7,092 bases of DNA from Burkholderiales bacterium (GTDB taxonomy: Bacteria; Pseudomonadota; Gammaproteobacteria; Burkholderiales; Burkholderiaceae): NCBI GenBank assembly GCA_903643055.1, contig CAHJWV010000083.1:1-7092 (forward strand), read 5' to 3'. A program made the position numbers and the translations under genes. The notes beneath the pieces are model-generated. The model made no database searches and was not told the DNA's origin. It worked only from the letters and a program-made list of their open reading frames with translations. Positions 1 through 7,021 of this stretch are shown here, piece by piece. Every line of letters begins with the position of its first letter. Position 1 is the stretch's first letter.

Positions 1-1
1 G

Positions 2-1102
<1,101 letters not shown>

Positions 1103-1365
1103 CGATCGTCGTCTTGTGGTCTGGCAAGGATTGCTGCGCGCATCGAGCATGCGAGCCATGGCAATTCATTGCGGGAGAGGGATGCCCGGTTGGCGTAGGT
1201 TTGATGTGCGCAGTCGTCGCCCGAAGGGTGTTTCCAGCGCCGCGCGATGGCGGGAACGGTTCGCAGAGGAAGGCGATATTAGACAGGAGCCGCAAGCGTC
1301 CGCTGGCCGCGCGGTGAGGCGCTGCAACGAGGCCGGCTTGACTCGTTCCGCTTGAGTGCGCATGA

Positions 1366-1386
1366 GGCCTGTGGGTGCCGCAGGCC
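1366..1386. repeat. GC-rich hairpin (9-bp stem, 3-base loop)
   Basis: GGCCTGTGG (1366-1374) pairs with CCGCAGGCC (1378-1386) around a GTG loop. There is one G-U wobble in plus-strand RNA, which becomes a C-A mismatch in minus-strand RNA. It lies between the membrane-protein gene and mutS, so it could end or attenuate the upstream transcript. No T-run follows on the minus strand, so it is not a standard intrinsic terminator. Confidence 0.4.
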
Positions 1387-1403
1387 CGTCATCGGTGGAC
1401 CCT

Positions 1404-1447
1404 GGGCAAAGGCCGCGCAAAGGTTGCGCAAAGATGGTGCAAAAACA
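1404..1447. repeat. Four-unit, 11-bp-periodic GNGCAAA repeat
   Basis: Four consecutive 11-base units begin at 1404, 1415, 1426 and 1437: GGGCAAAGGCC, GCGCAAAGGTT, GCGCAAAGATG and GTGCAAAAACA. Each carries G-N-GCAAA at the same offset. On the minus strand they read as TTTGCNC repeats running toward mutS. The spacing is about one helical turn, so all copies face the same side of the DNA, as in arrays of protein-binding sites or phased A-tracts that bend DNA. The pattern is seen directly; any function is inference. Confidence 0.6.
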
Positions 1448-1641
1448 AAACCATGCGGCCCGCTTTGACGGCGCCGAAATCAAACTGCTGGCCGAACTTC
1501 AGCTTGGCTGGGTGGACTTGTGCGGCGGGCTGTAGCGACCCGCAAAGACGAACTGCTGCCGCACCGTGGGCGCAAGGTCGTCTGATCGCTGAACGGCATT
1601 CGGCTGGCGTTGCGCCATGGTCGCCTCGCGCGTTGGCGTGG

Positions 1642-2364
1642 TCACGCCGGCTGTGAATCTGCCGCGCTGGCGCCCATGGAGCCTTGCCACATCGAGACGA
1701 TGGCCAGCACGGGCAACGCCATCTCGAGCAGTTCCTCCTGGGCCAGCAACAGACAGCGCACCGCCTGCGGCATGTCCGTCAGCAGGCTCCAGCTCAGCAA
1801 GGAATCGGGTGCGCGGTCCATGAGTTTCGAGACCACCAGCACGACAGCAAAAGTGGCCACCGTGACCATCGGCGCGCGCCAGTGGGTCGGCCGCGACAGC
1901 CAGCGCCACCCATGCTGAAAGGCCAGCCACAGCAGCGATGCGGCGATCGGCAACAAGACGGCCAGGGCTTCGGCCATCTGCAGACCGGTGGCAAAGTGGT
2001 TGTAGAAGCGCGCCTTCAGGATGCTCATGCCGAACAGCGCCTTGTGCAGATCGGCTTCACGCGCGGCAAACGACAGCAGGATCACCGTGATCGCCAGCTT
2101 GTCGGCCCCTGACAGCGCAGGCAGCCGGCGCCACAGAAAGAACGGCACGAGCACATAAAACACGACCGTCATCGTTTCGACCGGGCCGTCTTCTTCGAGG
2201 AACGATAACGGGAACACATGCGGTGTGTTCAGGCCCACCAGCAGCGCGATCAAGCTGATCGCCAGCGTCAGATAGATGCTGAACAGGGGCTGGGTGAGGC
2301 CGAAGAACCCGCGACCTTCGGCGTGAGTTAGGGGGTAGGGAAAGGTGCTCATAGGGGTTGACAT
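1642..2364 (-). CDS. Predicted six-helix inner-membrane protein of unknown function
   Basis: I do not recognise a named gene; the 240-residue product looks like an uncharacterised conserved proteobacterial membrane protein. Six hydrophobic segments are visible at roughly residues 26-47, 62-81, 86-101, 125-150, 165-182 and 200-227. Charged residues cluster at helix ends: Glu57-Glu58-Asp59-Gly60 with Glu63; Arg102-Glu103-Ala-Asp105-Leu-His107-Lys108, followed by SILKARFY (114-121); Lys180 and Asp183-Arg184; and Glu210-Glu211 with Glu214 in the last helix. Such residues inside a membrane protein suggest catalysis, ion or lipid handling, but no reaction can be named. The start is uncertain: ATGs at 2364 and 2352 are in frame and neither has a strong ribosome binding site. 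It lies 138 bases after the HD-GYP gene on the same strand, so it may be co-transcribed or have its own promoter. Confidence 0.8.
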   Translation of the reverse strand: MSTPMSTFPYPLTHAEGRGFFGLTQPLFSIYLTLAISLIALLVGLNTPHVFPLSFLEEDGPVETMTVVFYVLVPFFLWRRLPALSGADKLAITVILLSFAAREADLHKALFGMSILKARFYNHFATGLQMAEALAVLLPIAASLLWLAFQHGWRWLSRPTHWRAPMVTVATFAVVLVVSKLMDRAPDSLLSWSLLTDMPQAVRCLLLAQEELLEMALPVLAIVSMWQGSMGASAADSQPA

Positions 2365-2455
2365 TGTTTGTCGTTTCCCGATGAGCCGTCTGGAGGTGGG
2401 TTATTTGGATTTGCGATAGAGGGCGGCCTTGCTCAGGCGCTTTGATATCGCTTTG

Positions 2456-2485
2456 TCTTTCTTTACGGTGTCTTTCCTTACGGTG
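2456..2485. repeat. 15-bp tandem duplication between the HD-GYP and membrane-protein genes
   Basis: TCTTTCTTTACGGTG (2456-2470) is followed directly by TCTTTCCTTACGGTG (2471-2485), 14 of 15 bases identical. A third, partial copy is suggested by the following TC-GTTTG. It sits 17 bases past the HD-GYP stop and about 90 bases before the membrane-protein start. It may be a slippage duplication or a pair of binding sites. I see no clear promoter hexamers or terminator in the gap. Confidence 0.6.
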
Positions 2486-2502
2486 TCGTTTGCATTCCCG
2501 AC

Positions 2503-3918
2503 TCAGTCATCCGCCCTCAACACCGTCTCGACCTTGCGGAGATGCCGCATCACTTCTTCGCCCAGCGATTCCGGGGTTTCCAGTTGAAGGATGCCGTTGT
2601 CGCCCTCGGCCAGCGAGAGGTAAGCCGCGACCAGCGGGCGCCGGTCGCTCAGCGAATAAAACGAGCGGACTTGCGGGCGCAGCAGGCTGTGGGTGTCTTG
2701 GCCGACGACGATTGCCAGTTCCTGCGAGCGCAGGCGCACCAGCGAGCCGATCGGGTAGATGCCGACGGCTTTGACAAAGGCCTGCAACACCCGCAGGTCG
2801 AACTGGCCGGACTGCGAAATCATCTGCCGCAAGGCCAGGCCGGGTTCGACGCGGCCACGGTGCGGGCGCTTGGAGGTCAGCGCGTCATAGACGTCGCAGA
2901 TGCCGGCCATGCGCGCATACAGCGTGATCTCTGCACCGCGCAGGCCATGCGGGTAGCCGGTGCCGTTCAGGCGTTCATGGTGATGCAGGCAGACGTCGAG
3001 CACCATCTTGTTGCTGACGCCGCTTTCCAGCAGCAGCGAGTGGCCATGGTGCACGTGGGTCTTGACGACCGCGTATTCCGCTGGCGTCAGCGGGGAGGGC
3101 TTGTTCAGCAGGTCGGTGGGCACCATCAGCTTGCCGACGTCATGCGTGAGCCCGGCCAGGCCCGCCGAGCATTGCTCTTCATGGCTCAGGCCGAGCTGGC
3201 GCGACAGCGCCACCATCAGCGTGCAGGTGGCCACCGAATGCATGTAGCTGTAGTCGTCATGGTTCTTCAGCCGAGCCACCAGAATCAGCGCGGCCGGGTC
3301 TTCCATCACCAGTTCGACCACGTCCTTGACGATCGCGCTGCACTGCTCGGAGTCGAGCGCGCGGCCGAGCCGGATGTCGGCGAACAGTTTCTTCAGCACA
3401 CCGGTTGCGTTGATGCACAGCCGGTTCGCTTCATGGATCGCGAGTTCCTTGACCTCCGGCATGGCCAGCGGCATGTCCAGTGCCGGCTCGGCCGGCGCGA
3501 CATCCTCCGGCATGTCGATGTAGTTCACCTCCGGCTGGGCGATCGGCGCATCGGCTTCAATGTCGGGTTCGTTACGGCTTGCCGTCTGCGCGCTGTCGTT
3601 GCCTTCGGCGCCTTTGTCCTCGCCGATGTTGTCGATCGGGTTCTCGATGAGGTTCTCGCGGTAGCCCGGGCGATCGTCCGAAGGCCTCGCAAGTGCGTCG
3701 AAATTGAAAGCCATCTCGGCACCGGCAGGCACCAGTGCGTCCAGCCCCTTGTCGGTGTCGATCCAGACCGTCGCAATGCCGGTCTCGGCGATCTTTTGCG
3801 TGTCGTCCGGGCCCAGCACGAACGAGCCGCGCCAGAACGGGTGATCGGTCCATCGAACATCCAGACGTTGCAAGAACATGCCGGGCCGCAGCTGGGAGAC
3901 GGGAACTTGCTTGATCAT
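2503..3918 (-). CDS. Cyclic-di-GMP phosphodiesterase, DUF3391 plus HD-GYP domains
   Basis: HD-GYP proteins hydrolyse cyclic di-GMP to pGpG or GMP and so lower the signal that promotes biofilm formation and represses motility. Residues 1-63 (MIKQVPVSQLRPGMFLQRLD through VWIDTDKG) match the N-terminal DUF3391 domain. Residues about 64-157 form an acidic, Pro/Ala/Glu-rich linker. The HD-GYP domain covers about 215-400: His227 in YMHSVA, His259-Asp260 in THDVGK with Lys263, His288 and His291, His312-His313-His314-Glu315, Gly-Thr-Gly-Tyr-Pro (319-323), and Asp342 in DVYDALTSKRPHR. All expected metal ligands and the GYP signature are present, so the enzyme should be active. No signal peptide, membrane helix or receiver domain is seen, so it is probably cytoplasmic with DUF3391 as the sensory or partner domain. 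The ATG at 3918 has an AAGGAAG site and lies 23 bases after the adhesin stop, suggesting co-transcription. Confidence 0.95.
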   Translation of the reverse strand: MIKQVPVSQLRPGMFLQRLDVRWTDHPFWRGSFVLGPDDTQKIAETGIATVWIDTDKGLDALVPAGAEMAFNFDALARPSDDRPGYRENLIENPIDNIGEDKGAEGNDSAQTASRNEPDIEADAPIAQPEVNYIDMPEDVAPAEPALDMPLAMPEVKELAIHEANRLCINATGVLKKLFADIRLGRALDSEQCSAIVKDVVELVMEDPAALILVARLKNHDDYSYMHSVATCTLMVALSRQLGLSHEEQCSAGLAGLTHDVGKLMVPTDLLNKPSPLTPAEYAVVKTHVHHGHSLLLESGVSNKMVLDVCLHHHERLNGTGYPHGLRGAEITLYARMAGICDVYDALTSKRPHRGRVEPGLALRQMISQSGQFDLRVLQAFVKAVGIYPIGSLVRLRSQELAIVVGQDTHSLLRPQVRSFYSLSDRRPLVAAYLSLAEGDNGILQLETPESLGEEVMRHLRKVETVLRADD

Positions 3919-3923
3919 GGGGG

Positions 3924-3930
3924 CTTCCTT
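3924..3930 (-). promoter_or_regulatory. Ribosome binding site of the HD-GYP gene
   Basis: AAGGAAG on the minus strand ends five bases before the ATG at 3918, within the 23-base gap after the adhesin stop codon. It supports this start over later in-frame ATGs. It also suggests that the phosphodiesterase is translated from the adhesin transcript. Confidence 0.7.
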
Positions 3931-3941
3931 TTTGTCGAGCG

Positions 3942-6137
3942 TCAGCCGATGGCGCCGCTGCGCGTCAGTTGTGATTCGATGAGCAATTGCGCGAGATGGG
4001 TCGAGTTCTCGTAGACGGTGTAGCTGTGCCCGTTATGGCTGGTCGTGCCGACGCTCGACCAGGTGCCATCGGTGACGTTGACGGCACCGGCAGCGCCTTC
4101 GATCACCATCTGGTGCTTGCCGGTGCCGGTCACGCCGGCCCAGCCGGTGGCGCTGCTGAACAGGTTGGTGCCGCCTTGCAGCACATCGGCCAGCGCGAGC
4201 TTCACCGTGCCATTGCCGCCGTCGATGCCGACCACATCGATCTGTGGCTGCGCTGCGCCGCTGACTTTCGTCAGGTCGAGCTGGTTGTTGGTGCCGGCCA
4301 GCGCGAGGCGCGCGACCGCGGCGCTGCTGTAGCTGGTGTCGCTGGTGGTCGCGGGCAGGTCGGCGCTGGCCACGCTGAACTGGCCGCCGGTGGCCACCGT
4401 GTAGTTCAGGCCGAGGAAGTCGGTGATGCGCACGCTGATGTCGTGGTTGCTGCCCACCGTCAGGCCGTTCAGGTTGTAGCTCCAGTTGGTGCCGCTGACG
4501 GTGGCCTGGCCGAGGTAGTTGCCGTTGTCATAGACGCGCACCTGCTCCAGCAACCCGCCCAGCAAGCCCAGCGGCGTGCCGATGGTGCCGCTCAATGCGA
4601 GCGTGGTGTCGTCGGTGACGTGGTTGGCATAGGTCAGCACATCGCCTTGCAGCACGCCGGCGTTGTCGTTCACCGTCAAGGTGACCGGCCGCTCGGTGAC
4701 GAGGAAAGACACCGACTCCAGGCCCTGCGAGCCGCTGGCGGTGTTTTCGACGCGGGCGCTGAAGTTGTGCGAACCGGCACCGAGTTCGACGGTCGGCGTG
4801 AAGCTCCAGCCGAGCGTGTTGCCGCCATCGATCGTCGCGTAGCCGAGGCGCACCTTGACGTTGTTGACCGTGTCATAAACCGCCACCACCTGCGCTCCGG
4901 TCAAGCCCGCGCTCAGCGTGCCGGCGAGGGTGGGCGTGGTGTCGTCCAGCGTGCCGGTGCCGATCACCGCGCCGACCTTCGAGCTGCCACTGGACATGTC
5001 GTCGGTCACCGACGTCACCACCACGAGCTGCTGCGGCGTGCTGCTGCCGTCGACCACCACGTCATACGGCGAGCTGATCACGCGCCCGGCCGAGGTCAGC
5101 GACAGCTGTGGCTGGATCACGGCGGTGAAGGTGTGCGCGCCGTTGCCCAGCGGCGCCAGCAAGCCCGGCGTGAAGGTCCAGCTGGTGCCGCTGAGCGTGG
5201 CATCGCCGATCTTCGAATTGACGCCGTTGAAGTTGTCGTAGATCGCGACCGTCTCGAGCAGGCCCAGCGTGGCGTTGCCGATCGTGCCGGTGAGGGTCGG
5301 CCGGGTGTCGTCGGTGAAACCGTGCAAGGCCACGTTGCCCACGATGGTGCCGACATCGTCGGTCACGGTCAGGCCGCTGATCGATTGCTCCAGCACGATG
5401 AAGCCGCTGGAGGCCGGGCCGTGGCTGCCGGTCAGCGGGTTCTCGACCTGCGCGGTGAGGCTATGCGAGCCGATCGACAGTGCCGGTGTCGTGAAGCTCC
5501 AGCTTTGGCCGACGACGGTCGCGTTGCCGAGTTTGGCGGTGCCGTCATAAACGGCAATCACCTGGGCACCGGTCAGCACCGTGCTGACGCTGCCGCCGAC
5601 CGTTGGCGTCGTGCCGTCGGTGCTGGTGTTGGTGGCGAAATTGCCGATCACCGAACCATTCTGCGAAGTGCTTTCGATGGCCCAGTCGATCGTGACGGTC
5701 TGCGCCGGCACCAGCAGGCCGACGTCGACCGTCAGGCCCGCAGAAGGCGCCACCACGCGGCCTGCGCTGGCGCTGACGGTGTTGGCGTCCTGGATCATCA
5801 CGGCGATCGAATGGAAGCCGGTGCCTAACGGGCTGGTCGGTGTGAAGCCCCAGGTGTTGCCGTTGATGGTGGCGTTGCCGAGCTTGGTCGCGCCGTCGTA
5901 CACGGCCACCACTTCGTTGCTGCCGAGCGCGGTGCCGAGCAGGCCGGTGAAGGTCGGGCTGGTGCCGAGCACGACGCCCAGCACGCCGGCCGTTGCCACC
6001 TGCACCGCGCCGCTGATGCCCAGCAGGTTGTCGATCGTCAGCGTCTGCTCGATGATCTGGAACGGTGCCGACGGTGTGCCCTGGGCGCCGTTGGCCTGGT
6101 TCTCGACCACCGCGCTCAGGCTGTGGCTGCCGGTCGA
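3942..6137 (-). CDS. Large Ig-like repeat adhesin, downstream fragment with C-terminal secretion-type module
   Basis: This is the C-terminal part of the same repeat protein as 6116-7092, in the next reading frame. The frame joins at the apparent deletion at 6137-6138. A GTG at 6110 could be read as a start, but it falls inside a repeat (GTG of Ala-Val-Val-Glu-Asn), has no ribosome binding site, and is not the true start. Numbering from that GTG: the end of module A2 (to residue 25), B2 (26-136), A3 (137-245), B3 (246-360), A4 (361-477) and B4 (478-580), all Ig-like beta-sandwich modules with a recurring VAVYDG...LGNATI...W-F-TP...G-H pattern. Residues 581-722 form a different domain (LDLTKVSG, VKLALADVL, MVIEGAAGAVNVTDGTW, HSYTVYENSTHLAQLLIES). 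It resembles the terminal module of type I-secreted giant adhesins. The protein is probably extracellular and involved in attachment or biofilm. The stop is followed 23 bases later by the HD-GYP gene. Confidence 0.85.
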   Translation of the reverse strand, partial: STGSHSLSAVVENQANGAQGTPSAPFQIIEQTLTIDNLLGISGAVQVATAGVLGVVLGTSPTFTGLLGTALGSNEVVAVYDGATKLGNATINGNTWGFTPTSPLGTGFHSIAVMIQDANTVSASAGRVVAPSAGLTVDVGLLVPAQTVTIDWAIESTSQNGSVIGNFATNTSTDGTTPTVGGSVSTVLTGAQVIAVYDGTAKLGNATVVGQSWSFTTPALSIGSHSLTAQVENPLTGSHGPASSGFIVLEQSISGLTVTDDVGTIVGNVALHGFTDDTRPTLTGTIGNATLGLLETVAIYDNFNGVNSKIGDATLSGTSWTFTPGLLAPLGNGAHTFTAVIQPQLSLTSAGRVISSPYDVVVDGSSTPQQLVVVTSVTDDMSSGSSKVGAVIGTGTLDDTTPTLAGTLSAGLTGAQVVAVYDTVNNVKVRLGYATIDGGNTLGWSFTPTVELGAGSHNFSARVENTASGSQGLESVSFLVTERPVTLTVNDNAGVLQGDVLTYANHVTDDTTLALSGTIGTPLGLLGGLLEQVRVYDNGNYLGQATVSGTNWSYNLNGLTVGSNHDISVRITDFLGLNYTVATGGQFSVASADLPATTSDTSYSSAAVARLALAGTNNQLDLTKVSGAAQPQIDVVGIDGGNGTVKLALADVLQGGTNLFSSATGWAGVTGTGKHQMVIEGAAGAVNVTDGTWSSVGTTSHNGHSYTVYENSTHLAQLLIESQLTRSGAIG
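3945..4370 (-). other. C-terminal type I-secretion-like domain of the adhesin
   Basis: The last 142 residues differ from the Ig-like modules. The order LDLTKVSG, IDVVGIDGGNGTVKLALADVL, KHQMVIEGAAGAVNVTDGTWSSVG, GHSYTVYENSTHLAQLLIES follows the layout I know from the ends of large type I-secreted adhesins (DLT-GNGTNTLTL-L-DVL, Q-L-VDGDAGD-V-L-GW, YN-Y-NG-A-LLVD). Repeated GGxGxD nonapeptides are absent; only one GGNG is seen. Secretion by an ABC exporter is therefore inferred from likeness, not from RTX motifs. Confidence 0.6.
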
Positions 6138-7021
6138 AGCACCGGTGTGGTGTAGGTCCAGCTGGTACCGCTGACGGTGGCATAACCGATTCGTGACGCG
6201 CCGTCATAGATCGCCACCACCTGGCCGGCGTCGAGCGTGGCGCTGATGTTGCCGTTCAAGGTCGGCGTCGTGCCGTCGGTGCTGGTGCCGCTGGCGAAGT
6301 TGCCGGAGACCGAGTTGTTGGTGACGTTGGCTTCGGTCGCGCCGCTGATCGTCGACGTCTGCGTCGGTACCACCGCGCTGGTGTTGACGATGAAGTTGCT
6401 GATGGCGGTCGCGGCACGGCCGTTGGTCGAGGTGCCGGTGCTGTCGTCTTCGATCAGCGCCTTCAGGTTGTGGCTGCCGTCGAGCAGCGCATTCACCGGC
6501 GTGAAAGTCCAGCTGGTGCCGTTGATCGTCGCGTTGCCCAGCCGGGTGCTGCCGTCATAGACCGCGACCACCTCGCCGGCGCCGAGCGTGGCGGTGGCCA
6601 GCGTGCCGCTGAAGGCCGGGCGGCTGTCGTCGGTGACGCCGCTCGCTGCGATCGGGCCTTGCGTGCTGCCGACATCGTCGGTCAAGCCGGTGGCGGTGAT
6701 GGTCTGCTCGATCAGCACGAAGTTGCCGGAGCTGGAACCGACCGCGCCCGACACGGTGTTTTCCATCCGCGCGGTGAAGGTGTGGGTGCCGATCGCAAGT
6801 GTCGGCGTCGTGAAGCTCCAGGTGTTGCCGCTGACGGTCGCGTAGCCCAGGCGGGTCGCGCCATCGAACACCGCGACGGTGTCGCCCAGGCCGAGCGATG
6901 CGTTGATGGTGCCGTTGAGCGTGGGTGTCGTGCCGTCGGTGCTGGTGCCGCTGGCGAAGTTGCCGGTCACCGAGCCGTTGGTCGCATTGGCTTCGGTCGC
7001 GCCGGTGATTGCCAGGGTCTG
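4371..7021 (-). repeat. Four A-B pairs of Ig-like modules, period about 660 bp
   Basis: Modules alternate between two types. Type A begins near QT-TI and carries STDGTTPTLNG and TARMEN-like motifs, ending at EQ-T/S-I/L-T/S. Type B carries the TDD-VG...TDD motifs and often ends in a GR-V linker. Approximate limits: A1 7021-6695, B1 6694-6362, A2 6361-6036, B2 6035-5703, A3 5702-5376, B3 5375-5031, A4 5030-4680, B4 4679-4371. A1 and A2 are the most alike: 27 of 30 residues in the ATEAN...TLNG stretch and a 40-base identical run (6927-6966 and 6267-6306). Pairs nearer the C-terminus diverge, and B3 has a four-residue insertion (NFNGVNSK region). The pattern suggests growth by duplication of an A-B unit. 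Confidence 0.85.

Larger units (their letters stand above)
1103..1641. other. Intergenic region upstream of mutS; no convincing gene
   Basis: This 540-base stretch lies between the end of the membrane-protein gene and the mutS start, and should hold the mutS promoter and leader. Open frames here on both strands are Arg/Ala/Pro-rich, overlap one another and resemble no family I know. Visible structure: a GC-rich hairpin at 1366-1386; an 11-bp-periodic array at 1404-1447; an inverted repeat of 7 bp (arms 1520-1526 and 1558-1564) that competes with an inner GCGGG/CCCGC hairpin (1525-1529 and 1539-1543); and a 6-bp inverted repeat (1635-1640 and 1643-1648) across the upstream stop codon. On the minus strand TAATAT (1276-1281) resembles a -10 box but has no good -35 partner. 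A 39-codon frame (1618-1499) follows a GAGG about six bases before its ATG; it is a weak small-gene candidate. Confidence 0.6.

Noticed and set aside
1276..1281. TAATAT as the mutS -10 box
   Set aside because: No acceptable -35 hexamer lies 16-18 bases upstream, so it cannot be called a promoter from sequence alone.
1166..1483. A 105-codon minus-strand frame upstream of mutS
   Set aside because: It overlaps other open frames, spans the hairpin and the 11-bp array, has no ribosome binding site I can see, and resembles no family.
1635..1648. Palindrome GGCGTG-GT-CACGCC as a terminator for the membrane-protein gene
   Set aside because: It overlaps the stop codon, has a two-base loop, and is not followed by a T-run on the minus strand.
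2542..4014. A 490-codon plus-strand open frame across the HD-GYP gene
   Set aside because: It is antisense to a gene with an intact HD-GYP catalytic motif set, and its translation is Gln/Arg/Ala-rich with no recognisable domain.
3987..5828. A 613-codon open frame on the plus strand across the adhesin gene
   Set aside because: It is antisense to the repeats; its His/Arg/Ala/Val/Asp-rich composition is what GC-rich codons give in that frame. The minus-strand frame has clear domain homology and repeats.
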